From an uncultured Bacteroidales bacterium (GTDB lineage: Bacteria > Bacteroidota > Bacteroidia > Bacteroidales > Muribaculaceae), in NCBI GenBank assembly GCA_900544535.1, contig UQVH01000015.1, positions 12,861-76,860 on the forward strand: a stretch of 64,000 bases of DNA, read 5' to 3'. Each line of letters begins with the position of its first letter. The stretch's first letter is position 1. Of this stretch, positions 51,128 to 59,372 are shown one piece after another. Made by a program: the position numbers and the translations under genes. A model generated the notes under the pieces. It was not told the origin of the DNA. It worked only from the letters and a program-made list of their open reading frames with translations, and did no database searches.

Positions 51128-51637
51128 TCAGACTTTCTCCGAAAGAACTTTGATGGCGGCTTTGTAATCGGGTTCGTTGGTAATCTCCTCGACGAGATCG
51201 CGGAAGATGACCCGGCGGTTTTCGTCAAGGACGAGGACGGCGCGGGTGAGCAGACCGGCGAGCGGGCCGTCTACGAGCTGCACACCGTATTTCTGACCGA
51301 ACAGCGGTGAGCGGAAGGCCGATCCGAACAACACGTTTTTGATGTTTTCGATCGTGCAGAAACGTCCCATGGCGAAGGGGAGGTCCATCGACACGCAGAT
51401 CACCACTACATCGTCGAGTTTCGCGGCTTCTTCGTTGAAACGGCGTACACTCATGGCACACACTTCGGTGTCGAGGCTTGGAAAGATGTTGAGCACTACG
51501 CGTTTGCCGGTAAAGTCAGTGCAGAGTAGCTGAGAGAGATCCGGACCGGAGAGGTGGAAGCAGGGGGCGGTTTCGCCTACGGAGGGCACGGTGCCGCATG
51601 TGTGGCAGGCCTGTCCTTTGAAAAATACGGTTTCCAT
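51128..51637 (-). CDS. tpx: Thiol peroxidase Tpx
   Basis: 169 aa, full length. Atypical 2-Cys peroxiredoxin that reduces hydrogen and alkyl peroxides with thioredoxin. The peroxidatic Cys is in FPSLDTEVCAMSVRRFNEEA (near residue 60) and the resolving Cys in AMGRFCTIENIKNV (near 94). An extra N-terminal CHTCG pair (residues 11-15) is seen, which is common in Bacteroidetes Tpx but of unknown use. The protein is cytoplasmic, with no signal peptide. It faces the terminator at 51061-51107. Confidence 0.95.
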   Translation of the reverse strand: METVFFKGQACHTCGTVPSVGETAPCFHLSGPDLSQLLCTDFTGKRVVLNIFPSLDTEVCAMSVRRFNEEAAKLDDVVVICVSMDLPFAMGRFCTIENIKNVLFGSAFRSPLFGQKYGVQLVDGPLAGLLTRAVLVLDENRRVIFRDLVEEITNEPDYKAAIKVLSEKV

Positions 51638-51682
51638 ATTGATATGTCAGTTTTTATAATGTTTTTTGGTGGTGAATTACGC

Positions 51683-52867
51683 TCAGTCGGTGAGTGCCAT
51701 CGTCTGTAAAACAATATTTCCGAGGTCGCGGTTGAGTCCGAGGTTTACATTTTTGACTTTACCGTCGCTGTCGGCCATGATTATCACCGGCAGGGAGGTG
51801 ACTCCGCAGTCGCGGGTCAGTGACTTGCCGTTCATCAGAAGATGTTCGCCGGGACGGATGGAGGGTATTACGGATTCGATTGCATCCGTATTGGTCGAGT
51901 TGAAGACCCAGATGACGTCGACGGCTTTCGGGAGCGAGTCGGCGGCGCCGCGGATGGCTTTGACGATCTCTGTGTTGAAGCCTGAGTCAGGATCGAGAAG
52001 TGCGATGACTGTCGGAGCCACAAACTTTTCGCCGCGATGGTGGGTGTAGCGTTCACCGGTTGTCGTCGGGAGAGTGAATGTGGGCATCGGGCTACCGGCG
52101 AGGTTTTCGATATGGAAATTATTTTCGCGGTATTTCTCGAAAATCTCAGGATAACGGGCTGTGAGTGCCGCGTCGGATAGCTCCGGACAATTCATTTTCG
52201 GCGGGTAAGTGTAGCTGACGAATATGGTTTGCTCGGTGATCTGACCGGGATTGCTTTCGGTGTCTATACGCAGCGGAAGCATGGTTTCCGCATCGAAAAA
52301 GAAATCTTTTTCAGTGGCTACGACCTCGCTGACAGTGAATGTAGTGGAGACTTTTACGGCTTTTCTGCCGTTGAAGGCAGTCGTCGCAGACACTGTGACG
52401 GTATAGCGCGGGTCAGCGGTCATGGCTTTAAGTTCACGGGCGATGAAGGCCGGATAAAGGTCGGCGAACTGTGCGCTGCCCTGGACGCCTGCCGAGCGTC
52501 CGGTGGGATGGAATGGTATCGAATCCCAGTCCATGTGGTATTCCTGGAGGCGTTCGTTGCGGTAACGGTAATGATGACCGTCAAAATAGGCTGAAAAACC
52601 TTTGACGGTGCCTGTCGGTGTCTCCAGAGACCAGTCTGTCAGATAAGAGCACGGTGCCAGAGGGTCCGTGGGAGCGGGTGCGGAAGAGAGATTTACCGTG
52701 TAGATCACATCTGATTCGCTCTGTGGCAGCGTGACGCTGAATCGGGCCTCAGCTTCATAGCAGCCGACGGATTCAAGCCGTGAGACAATATCAGCTATCC
52801 CCTGAGCCGAAAGGCCCAAGGGATATAACGCTGTTAACACCATTAACAATCTTGCGTTCCCTTTCAT
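51683..52867 (-). CDS. Secreted hybrid of a LolA-like domain and a cysteine-less thioredoxin fold
   Basis: 394 aa from the ATG at 52867. The signal peptide is ARLLMVLTALYPLGLSAQ. Residues ~20-250 resemble the LolA/outer-membrane lipoprotein-carrier beta-sheet (IVSRLESVGCYEAEARFSVTLP, GFSAYFDGHHYRYRNERLQEY). Residues ~260-394 follow an AhpC/TSA-type thioredoxin pattern (AGSPMPTFTLPTTTGERY, VDVIWVFNSTN, GVTSLPVIIMADSDGKVKNV with cis-Pro), but no C-x-x-C is present. It is probably a periplasmic carrier or chaperone-like protein. Function is inferred only from folds. Confidence 0.68.
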   Translation of the reverse strand: MKGNARLLMVLTALYPLGLSAQGIADIVSRLESVGCYEAEARFSVTLPQSESDVIYTVNLSSAPAPTDPLAPCSYLTDWSLETPTGTVKGFSAYFDGHHYRYRNERLQEYHMDWDSIPFHPTGRSAGVQGSAQFADLYPAFIARELKAMTADPRYTVTVSATTAFNGRKAVKVSTTFTVSEVVATEKDFFFDAETMLPLRIDTESNPGQITEQTIFVSYTYPPKMNCPELSDAALTARYPEIFEKYRENNFHIENLAGSPMPTFTLPTTTGERYTHHRGEKFVAPTVIALLDPDSGFNTEIVKAIRGAADSLPKAVDVIWVFNSTNTDAIESVIPSIRPGEHLLMNGKSLTRDCGVTSLPVIIMADSDGKVKNVNLGLNRDLGNIVLQTMALTD

Positions 52868-52902
52868 AAAAAACAATAGTTGACGTACATAATAGAAACG
52901 TC

Positions 52903-52930
52903 GCGCCGGGTAAATCTGTTCACCCGGCGC
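52903..52930 (-). terminator. Terminator of the lipid kinase gene
   Basis: GCGCCGGGT/ACCCGGCGC (9 bp, 10-nt loop) located 15 nt after the stop codon of the 52945-53907 gene on the minus strand. The following sequence GACGTTTCTATT is only moderately T-rich. Confidence 0.55.
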
Positions 52931-52944
52931 TATGATAAAATGTG

Positions 52945-53907
52945 TTATTTTTGGAATAAATTGTTGACGGCGATCCTGAAATCATTGAACATCGAGGAGA
53001 CCGGAGTGAGGATAGGCCTGAAAGGATGGACTACGGATGGTGTGAAGACTCGCAGCCCGTTGTGGTGGCAGCGGACTCTCAGACTGCGGTCCATTTCCAT
53101 CGGTTCTCCGTCGACGTGTGATGGGCCGCGGTGTTCGCGCTCGATGATGATATTGTCGGTGCGGAAGGTTTGGATCAGCATATTACGCTCGATCATCCCG
53201 GTGAGCATATCGACTCCTACAAGAGCCGTCGAGAGTGCGTTTCCGGCATGGATGATGGTGACGTCGAGCAGGCCGTCGTTGATCGAGGCGCTTGGAGCTA
53301 TATAGGCATTGTTGCCGTATTGCGATGCGTTGCAGACGGCTACTAAAAATGCTTTTTCAGTCAGAGTCTTGCCGTTGGCTATGATGGTGTAGTGCTCCGG
53401 TTCATAGTTGGCGTAGGTCTGGAAAGTGCTTTGGATGTAGGTTAGTTTCCCGCGTGTCTTTTTCCTTGCGAAAGCTTCGCTGACGGCGGCGTCGAAGCCG
53501 ACCCCGCAGGTGCAGAAAAATTTCTTGTCGTTCACGGTGGCATAGTCTATGTCCATCGCGTGGTTTTCAATAATGATTTTAAGACTTTCCTTGATGTCGA
53601 CCGGAATTCCGAGATGGCGGGCGAGCCCGTTGCCTGAGCCGCAGGGGATGATTCCGAGCACAACTCCTGTTCCGCAGAGAGCGGCCGCGGTTTCATTGAT
53701 GGTGCCGTCGCCACCGGCTGCAAGGACTGTCTCACACCCTTTTTCAACAGCCGACAGGGCAAGTCGTGTCGCATCGCCGTGGCCTTTGGTGTAAGCGACC
53801 TCTACCTCCCGGCCGAGCGGGCCGAGGGCGTCGATGACCATGCGGTCAAGTCCGGTCTTGCTGCGGGTGCCGGAGATGGGGTTAATGATTAATCGGACTT
53901 TGGTCAT
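52945..53907 (-). CDS. Diacylglycerol kinase-like lipid kinase (YegS/BmrU family)
   Basis: 320 aa. The catalytic domain has LIINPISGTRSKTGLDRM at the N-terminus, AAGGDGTINETAAAL near residue 65 (ATP/Mg loop GGDGTINE) and IPCGSGNGLARHLGIP near 88. The C-terminal beta-sandwich contains CGVGFDAAVSE, NASQYGNNAYIAPSASINDGLLDV and HVDGEPM. It phosphorylates a lipid such as diacylglycerol or a related membrane lipid. It overlaps the preceding 106-aa gene by one base. Confidence 0.93.
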   Translation of the reverse strand: MTKVRLIINPISGTRSKTGLDRMVIDALGPLGREVEVAYTKGHGDATRLALSAVEKGCETVLAAGGDGTINETAAALCGTGVVLGIIPCGSGNGLARHLGIPVDIKESLKIIIENHAMDIDYATVNDKKFFCTCGVGFDAAVSEAFARKKTRGKLTYIQSTFQTYANYEPEHYTIIANGKTLTEKAFLVAVCNASQYGNNAYIAPSASINDGLLDVTIIHAGNALSTALVGVDMLTGMIERNMLIQTFRTDNIIIEREHRGPSHVDGEPMEMDRSLRVRCHHNGLRVFTPSVVHPFRPILTPVSSMFNDFRIAVNNLFQK

Positions 53908-54227
53908 CAGATAGTTACACGTCGGGTGGAGCTTCCGATTTTAATGATATATATTCCTTTTGCGCTCATCGGCAGGCGGTGGATGCCGGCAGGAAGAGTG
54001 GACTGGGATATAAGTTGGCCGAGAATGGTGAATACTTTTACGTTGACCGACCGGGGTGTGGCGATATAGATATAGTTTTCGCGTACAGCCATCTCGGCCT
54101 GAGCTTCAGGGTCGGAGCGCATTTCTGTGAACATGCGGTCAGGCGCGTCGACAGCCTCCCAGCGCGCTGCGGCGCCGGAAAGCAGCGAAGAGAGGCCAAG
54201 TATCAATATGACAAGCAGTTTTCGCAT
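53907..54227 (-). CDS. Minimal secreted protein with T9SS type A sorting-like tail
   Basis: 106 aa. The signal peptide KLLVILILGLSSLLSGAAA is followed by only ~30 acidic residues and then a tail that matches type A sorting domains: NVKVFTILGQLISQSTLPAG (V-x-x-x-x-G-x-x), HRLPMSAKGIYIIKI and RRVTI. Hence almost the whole mature protein is a sorting domain. It might be a peptide anchored at the cell surface, or a decayed larger cargo gene. The promoter is a perfect match and the reading frame overlaps the lipid kinase gene by one base (TGATG), so it is expressed in an operon. Confidence 0.72.
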   Translation of the reverse strand: MRKLLVILILGLSSLLSGAAARWEAVDAPDRMFTEMRSDPEAQAEMAVRENYIYIATPRSVNVKVFTILGQLISQSTLPAGIHRLPMSAKGIYIIKIGSSTRRVTI

Positions 54228-54259
54228 GTTTCCCGATTGAGATTATCAGATAGATGTTG

Positions 54260-54290
54260 CAAAAGTAATAAAAAAAATCCACCGCACAAA
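54260..54290 (-). promoter_or_regulatory. Consensus promoter of the 106-aa protein/lipid kinase operon
   Basis: -7 TACTTTTG (54260-54267), 19-nt spacer and -33 TTTG (54287-54290) on the minus strand; leader about 26 nt. The -33 box is the last part of the T-run of the preceding terminator. Confidence 0.75.
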
Positions 54291-54326
54291 AAATTCCCCT
54301 CATCCCGATGCTGAGAGGATGAGGGG
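54289..54326 (-). terminator. Terminator of the choloylglycine-hydrolase-family gene
   Basis: On the minus strand CCCCTCATCC/GGATGAGGGG (54317-54326 with 54296-54305, 10 bp, 11-nt loop) is followed by AATTTTTTG. It lies about 60 nt after the stop codon at 54389. Confidence 0.85.
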
Positions 54327-54388
54327 CGATAACAGTAATAGTGTGTTTTTTATAGTTGATAGAGTGATTTCTCAGAACAGGTGATTTC

Positions 54389-55426
54389 TCAATACATCGG
54401 TGTGAAAGGTTTTGTGCGGAAAAGTTTTCCGGTCACATCTCCGACAAAGTCTTTGCTTTTGGCCACATCGAGTTTCATCACCGGTGCGCCCGGCCGCAGA
54501 TCGCATTTCTTTAGATCGACATAGAAGAGTCCCGGATTGGTGACCACATCAAAATAGTAGAGGCGGTCACGGATGTTGGCGAATGATCGCCATTGTGTGG
54601 AACTGACGTTCCCTTCGCCTTTGACCGTATAGGTGTAGGGCACTGATACGTTGAAGAGGATCGAGCGGGTGATTGCAACTCCGAGGTCGGCATCGCCTGT
54701 CTTCTCGACATTCCGGTCGAAGAAATCGGCGCGTACAAAGCGGTCGGGACTTGACACTGTGCCCGGCAATGTGTGTGTGCCGCCTTTCTTGACCCAGTAG
54801 TCATTGATGGCGTTCATCTGCGGATAGGTAGGATCATTGGTGAGCACACGCAGATCCTGCCCCTGATATATGCGTATAGTGCCATGGTCAAATTCAACTA
54901 TCGCCGATTTGCCTGTCGGATCGGTGATGCCCCAGTGGAGGGTCGAGGTTGTGCCATCGTCAAAAGTGGCGCCTGAGATGTTGAAGTCATGTCGGGAGAG
55001 CATGGCGACGGCCTCGTCGGTGTCTTTGCAGAGGTCGAGAATCCAAGCCGGGAACATGGCGAGCGACATGGGGGGACGGTTGAGGGTGGAGTCATTGACA
55101 TAGACAGTACCTTTGCAGAAAAGGCCGTTGACAACGAGGCCTTTTTCGTTCATTCCCTCGGTGACGCCTCCGTCATAGCCGACAGCATAGACGGCGCCGT
55201 ATTTCGATGTCCATTCCACGGAGCCGGGCAAAGAGTTGCCGGCTTTTTTCATGCCGCGCGGATAGACGTATATGTTGGTCGGTATTGGTGTTTTCCAGTC
55301 AAGCGAACGGCCTACGATACGCAGACTGTCGGAGCCGACGTAAAGCACACGTGAGCAGCCCAGTGCATCCTGGACACACAGGACGGATGTCAGGGCAAGT
55401 GCTATTGCGAATAATTTAGCCTTCAT
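54389..55426 (-). CDS. Choloylglycine hydrolase/penicillin V acylase family (C59) enzyme
   Basis: 345 aa from the ATG at 55426; upstream codons to 55474 give no better start. A signal peptide (KLFAIALALTSVLCVQDALG) ends directly before Cys24 of CSRVLYVG, which is the catalytic N-terminal nucleophile of this Ntn family. Other expected residues are present: GRSLDW (Asp), VLTNDPTYPQMN (Asn) and SSPDRFVRADFF (Arg). Such secreted Bacteroidales enzymes hydrolyse linear amides, in some cases conjugated bile salts. Bile-salt specificity is not proven by sequence. Confidence 0.9.
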   Translation of the reverse strand: MKAKLFAIALALTSVLCVQDALGCSRVLYVGSDSLRIVGRSLDWKTPIPTNIYVYPRGMKKAGNSLPGSVEWTSKYGAVYAVGYDGGVTEGMNEKGLVVNGLFCKGTVYVNDSTLNRPPMSLAMFPAWILDLCKDTDEAVAMLSRHDFNISGATFDDGTTSTLHWGITDPTGKSAIVEFDHGTIRIYQGQDLRVLTNDPTYPQMNAINDYWVKKGGTHTLPGTVSSPDRFVRADFFDRNVEKTGDADLGVAITRSILFNVSVPYTYTVKGEGNVSSTQWRSFANIRDRLYYFDVVTNPGLFYVDLKKCDLRPGAPVMKLDVAKSKDFVGDVTGKLFRTKPFTPMY

Positions 55427-55511
55427 AACAGTTGAAATTGGTGGGTATATGCAGAAGATATACACACATAACAACTGTGGAGGGCTGAATGTTTAGATGT
55501 GTCCGGATACG

Positions 55512-55603
55512 ACAACTCCCGCCGGTGCTCCGGACCTTTTAGTTAGCAAGCAGTGAGAAAGGTCTTGGTTGGGGGAGACGCCCGGCGGGAGTATTTGAGT
55601 TGT
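55512..55603. repeat. Nested inverted repeat downstream of gldN
   Basis: ACAACTC/GAGTTGT (55512-55518, 55597-55603) and ACTCCCGCCGG/CCGGCGGGAGT (55515-55525, 55582-55592) are the outer pairings, with GACCTTT/AAAGGTC (55533-55539, 55558-55564) inside. It lies 36 nt beyond the gldN stop and probably ends or stabilises the T9SS operon transcript, though no T-run follows. Confidence 0.65.
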
Positions 55604-55638
55604 ATGTATATTTCTGAGTTGTATGGATGTAGCGGGGA

Positions 55639-56772
55639 TCAGCGTTTGCGGTTGCGTACAGAGCGGACTGCCGATGAGGGAGACGATTTCGGGGCTTTGG
55701 CTTTTTTGACTTTGGCCGGTTTGGCCTTTTTGGCAGCTTCCGAACCGCGTTTCGAGCGGCTTGAGCGGACACTTGATTTTTTTGTGCTTGCTGGCTTTTC
55801 GACCGCTTCCGTATCAGAGCCGTTTTCTCCTGCCGCCGCGAGTTCTGCCTTTTCAGCTGCCTCCCTGCGGGCGGCGAGTTCTTCGAGGGAGGGCACCCAG
55901 AGTTTGTTTTCGAAAGATTCGAGGCGTTTCTGTATGCTGTCCTGAGCATGTGTCAGAGCATCCGGATCCGGGTAGAGCTGCATGAGCGACTTGTTTTTCA
56001 GATTGCGTGTCTTGTAGATCTCGCCGTTGTAGAGACCGAGCTGGAAATAGTCGTCATAGGTGCAGGTCGCGAGGTTGTTGTCGTCGTTGGTGAAAATGTT
56101 CTGCGTCGAGAGATAGGGGCGCAGGTCGGCGTAACGCACCCAGAACATCGGGTAACGGATGGCTTCGGCTCCGAAATCACCGTCGCGGTGAAGCACCGGA
56201 CAGAGAGCCTCGATGCGTGTGCGCATACGGTTGGAGCGTTTGTCGAATTCCCAGCGTTCGATAATGTAGTAGCTCAGCACTTCCGAGGCGGGGACATCCG
56301 CATCTTCAATTGTGAAACGCGGATTCTTCTCGGTCGATCCTTTGGCCTGCGTATGGATGATGTGGAAGCGGTCGAGCACATCGGCCATTTTCACTTTATA
56401 GTTGTCGGAGAAGACCTCGCGGCCGTCAAGATATTCATAGCCGGTAAGATCTCCCGAAGCCATGTGGCGCATGATGATGCGGAAGAGGTTTTCCTGACCT
56501 TCGATCGGTTCGTCGGGATAATAGAGAGCGGCGTTGGCATCTTTAGTCAGGTCGAGCTGGCGGTACATCACGCGCATCCACTGCAATTCGGAATCGGAGG
56601 CCGGCTGGTCTTCATAGCGGGCCTGCATCCGCTGAGTCACACCGGAAGAGGCTTTGGCTGAATTGCGGTCGTCGGCACCGCGACGGCGCACGACACTGCT
56701 GCTGCTCGACTGCTGGGCAAAGGCTGCTGCCGAGACTAACATTACTATGGCGGTGAGAAGAAATTTCTTCAT
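55639..56772 (-). CDS. gldN: T9SS ring/motor protein GldN (PorN)
   Basis: 377 aa from the ATG at 56772. Signal peptide KKFLLTAIVMLVSAAAFAQ. The GldN core (ASDSELQWMRVMYRQLDLTKDANAALYYPDEP, VLSYYIIERWEFDKRSNRMRTRIEALCPV, MFWVRYADLRPYLS) is complete. GldN forms the periplasmic ring with GldK, needed for secretion and, in gliding species, motility. About the last 60 residues form an unusual Lys/Ser/Arg-rich tail. It is the last gene of the porT-gldN operon. Confidence 0.95.
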   Translation of the reverse strand: MKKFLLTAIVMLVSAAAFAQQSSSSSVVRRRGADDRNSAKASSGVTQRMQARYEDQPASDSELQWMRVMYRQLDLTKDANAALYYPDEPIEGQENLFRIIMRHMASGDLTGYEYLDGREVFSDNYKVKMADVLDRFHIIHTQAKGSTEKNPRFTIEDADVPASEVLSYYIIERWEFDKRSNRMRTRIEALCPVLHRDGDFGAEAIRYPMFWVRYADLRPYLSTQNIFTNDDNNLATCTYDDYFQLGLYNGEIYKTRNLKNKSLMQLYPDPDALTHAQDSIQKRLESFENKLWVPSLEELAARREAAEKAELAAAGENGSDTEAVEKPASTKKSSVRSSRSKRGSEAAKKAKPAKVKKAKAPKSSPSSAVRSVRNRKR

Positions 56773-56813
56773 GGATGGTATATGCAAGAGGTGATAATTC
56801 TTTGATGGTGTCG

Positions 56814-58379
56814 TCAGTTCACGATGACTTCGACCGGATTGAGGGTGCGCTCGATGCCGTCGGGTCCTTTGGCGCGTATGCGTGATATATAGAAGCGTTT
56901 GCCGCGCGAGAGACGGCGGAACTGATCTTTCTGACGTTGTGAGAAGGCGGCTCCCTGCGAGACTTCGGGGATGGCATTGCCCATCTGGTCGAAGAATACG
57001 GTCTCGAAGCCGAGGACGGTGAAGCCGATGTTGAGCATGTCGTCGTCAATGGCGGCTTCGATGCCGGGGGCCGAAGTAAGGAGGGTTTTGGAGAATCCCG
57101 ATCCGCCTTTGTAGCGCTCCTTTGTGCCGTTGGGGGTAGTGTAGGTGATGAAGGCGGTCGGGTCGGGCAGCTTGCGGACGCGGAATGTGGTCGAAGAGAC
57201 GGTCTGCGGACGGCCGTCGATGGTTGCGGTGACGGAAACGGTGGCGTTTTCGCCGATTTTAGCAGGACGTGCCACCCAGGCATCTCCCTTGCGGGTGAGG
57301 GTGCCGTTGGTCATTGTGGCGCTCACGGCGTTCATCGGTACACCGGGAACTGAGATGCTGACCGGATTGTCTATTCCGGCATAGAGGACGTTCATCATCG
57401 TGGCGGAGACAGTGGCGGTGGGTTCCATCACCGTGTAGCTCGACGAGAAAGGATGGCGTGTGGAGGTCCCGTCGCCGTGGGTGACCTCAAGGTAGCCGCT
57501 GTAATCGAAAGTGCCGGTCGAAGAGGTGACAAATTCGTAGAGACCGTGTTCGTCAGCCAGTTGTTTGCCTCCGATGAAAATGGCCGGTCGTGCGGTGGTA
57601 TCGACCGCGGCGAGGACTATATTGGCCGAGTATTTGCCTCCGCGCATGACCATGCGTGACTGCGGGATGACAAAGGCGTTGATCTCGTTGACGCGGACAT
57701 CGCCTGCGTCGACAGCCGCAAGGAGGTTGGCGAGGGCTTCGCCCTCGGCATAGCGTATGTCGTTCTGAAGTTTGGTCAGGAGGGTGATGGCGGCCACAAC
57801 GGGCTGGTTCTCGAATTTGGCTTCTTCCCATTTCTGGGGAGTGACGGTGCCGGGGCGCCGGAAAGGTGCTGTCGAAAGGGCCTCGTTGATGCTTGCGCGC
57901 TTGACAGAATCGGTGACGAACGAAGTCACGTGGCTACGGTATGAGTCGATCGCCTTGCGGAGAAGCTCGCCGCCGTTGGTGCCGGGACCGAGCATTACGA
58001 GGGCGGCCGCGTCAAGATCGTCGCGACGGTTTATTTCCTGTAAAGAACCTTCCGGACCGTCGGCCTCACGGACAATGGCGAGCTTGAGGGAATCGACGGT
58101 TGCATAGAGCGCGGCGGAATGTTTGCGGACGAGCGAGGCTTTTTCGAGCCATGGAGCGCCTTTTTCCGGATTCTGAGCTGTAAAGGATTCGAGAGCTGAG
58201 TAGACGGCGTCATTGCGTCGGCCCACGGTGGAGTTGGTGCGTGCCAGGCCGTCCTCGACCTGCACGAAACCATCAAGGACATCGCTTGAGACGTTGAGGG
58301 CGAGCATGGCGGTGAGGACGATATACATGAGGTTTATCATCTTCTGCCTGGGTGAGAGCCTGACTACTGATTCTGCCAT
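56814..58379 (-). CDS. gldM: T9SS motor protein GldM (PorM)
   Basis: 521 aa. One N-terminal transmembrane helix (PRQKMINLMYIVLTAMLALNVSSDVLDGF) is followed by a long periplasmic part of four domains: a helical first domain (to ~residue 220) and three Ig-like domains. With GldL it makes the proton-driven rotary motor that powers type IX secretion. The ending DQFRRLSRGKRFYISRIRAKGPDG and NPVEVIVN are typical. Gaps to neighbours are 41 bp (gldN) and 60 bp (gldL). Confidence 0.96.
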   Translation of the reverse strand: MAESVVRLSPRQKMINLMYIVLTAMLALNVSSDVLDGFVQVEDGLARTNSTVGRRNDAVYSALESFTAQNPEKGAPWLEKASLVRKHSAALYATVDSLKLAIVREADGPEGSLQEINRRDDLDAAALVMLGPGTNGGELLRKAIDSYRSHVTSFVTDSVKRASINEALSTAPFRRPGTVTPQKWEEAKFENQPVVAAITLLTKLQNDIRYAEGEALANLLAAVDAGDVRVNEINAFVIPQSRMVMRGGKYSANIVLAAVDTTARPAIFIGGKQLADEHGLYEFVTSSTGTFDYSGYLEVTHGDGTSTRHPFSSSYTVMEPTATVSATMMNVLYAGIDNPVSISVPGVPMNAVSATMTNGTLTRKGDAWVARPAKIGENATVSVTATIDGRPQTVSSTTFRVRKLPDPTAFITYTTPNGTKERYKGGSGFSKTLLTSAPGIEAAIDDDMLNIGFTVLGFETVFFDQMGNAIPEVSQGAAFSQRQKDQFRRLSRGKRFYISRIRAKGPDGIERTLNPVEVIVN

Positions 58380-58439
58380 TTATGGTGTTTGATGAGTGTT
58401 AGAAGTGGTGGAAGTGGTAAGGAGGAGCGGATAAGACGG

Positions 58440-59321
58440 TCAGACGGTGCCTGACGACTGAGCGCCTGGGATGTCGTTCATCATCGGACGATACATGTTG
58501 ACGGTCATGGCGTGGAGCATCTTCTCATAGACCGAGTTAAGCTGCTGCATGTTGCGGGCCATCTTTTCGGTTTCCTCGCAGTAGCGGGCGCTCTGGGAGG
58601 CACTCTTTTCGTACATGTCGCGTATGTCCTTGATGCCGCGGTTGACACGGTCGATTGATTCGAGCTGAGTCGATACGCTTTTGAGCTGGATCTCGTAGAT
58701 GGTGTTGAGGCCTCCGAGGTTGCGGTTGAGATCGGCCATGCGTTCGATGTAGCCGCGCGAGTTTTCGGTCACGGAGGCCGAGTTCTCGGTAATGGCGCGG
58801 TAGCTGTCGAGGAGCACGGCCGAAACTGAGTTGAGGGCTTCGGTTGTCGAGCGCAGGATTTCCATCTGTTCGGAGATGGCGTTCATCTGGGCGAGATAGG
58901 TCTGAGTGGCGGTGGTGAGTTCCGCAAGGTCTGCGGCAGCCGGAAGAGGGGCCCCGGCAGTAGCTGCGGGAGAAGCGACTACATAAGGCTGCTCATCGTC
59001 GGCAACAACACGGATGCCGTCATCGGCAGCCTGTCCGCGGACTGGCTGTTCACGTCTTTCCCCTCCGTCGAGTTCCGGAAAGACCTCTTCCCAATGATAT
59101 TCTTTCGGAGGACGATCAAATGCAGTGAGGATGAACATGATGACTTCCGTTCCCATACCGATGCAGAGAAGTGTGTTGCCTCCGGGAAGGTGCAGGATCT
59201 TGAAGAGCGCACCCCAGATGACGATGGCCGCGCCTATGCTGTAAGCGAAGTTGAAAAGGCGCTGGCCGCCTTCCCACCGCATTATGGTTTCTATCTTTGA
59301 CTGTATCTTTTCTTTTGTCAC
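58440..59321 (-). CDS. gldL: T9SS motor protein GldL (PorL)
   Basis: 293 aa. Two transmembrane helices (about 22-45 and 50-68: FAYSIGAAIVIWGALFKILHLPGG and CIGMGTEVIMFILTAFD) carry the conserved Glu of the proton path near residue 59. A cytoplasmic tail follows with a long coiled coil (YIERMADLNRNLGGLNTIYEIQL). GldL pentamers surround a GldM dimer to form the rotary motor that uses the proton gradient. Position between gldK and gldM is conserved. Confidence 0.96.
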   Translation of the reverse strand: MTKEKIQSKIETIMRWEGGQRLFNFAYSIGAAIVIWGALFKILHLPGGNTLLCIGMGTEVIMFILTAFDRPPKEYHWEEVFPELDGGERREQPVRGQAADDGIRVVADDEQPYVVASPAATAGAPLPAAADLAELTTATQTYLAQMNAISEQMEILRSTTEALNSVSAVLLDSYRAITENSASVTENSRGYIERMADLNRNLGGLNTIYEIQLKSVSTQLESIDRVNRGIKDIRDMYEKSASQSARYCEETEKMARNMQQLNSVYEKMLHAMTVNMYRPMMNDIPGAQSSGTV

Positions 59322-59372
59322 GGTTGATGGATGTTTATGGTTGAGGGTGGAGTGTTTTCTGATCGCAAGTGC

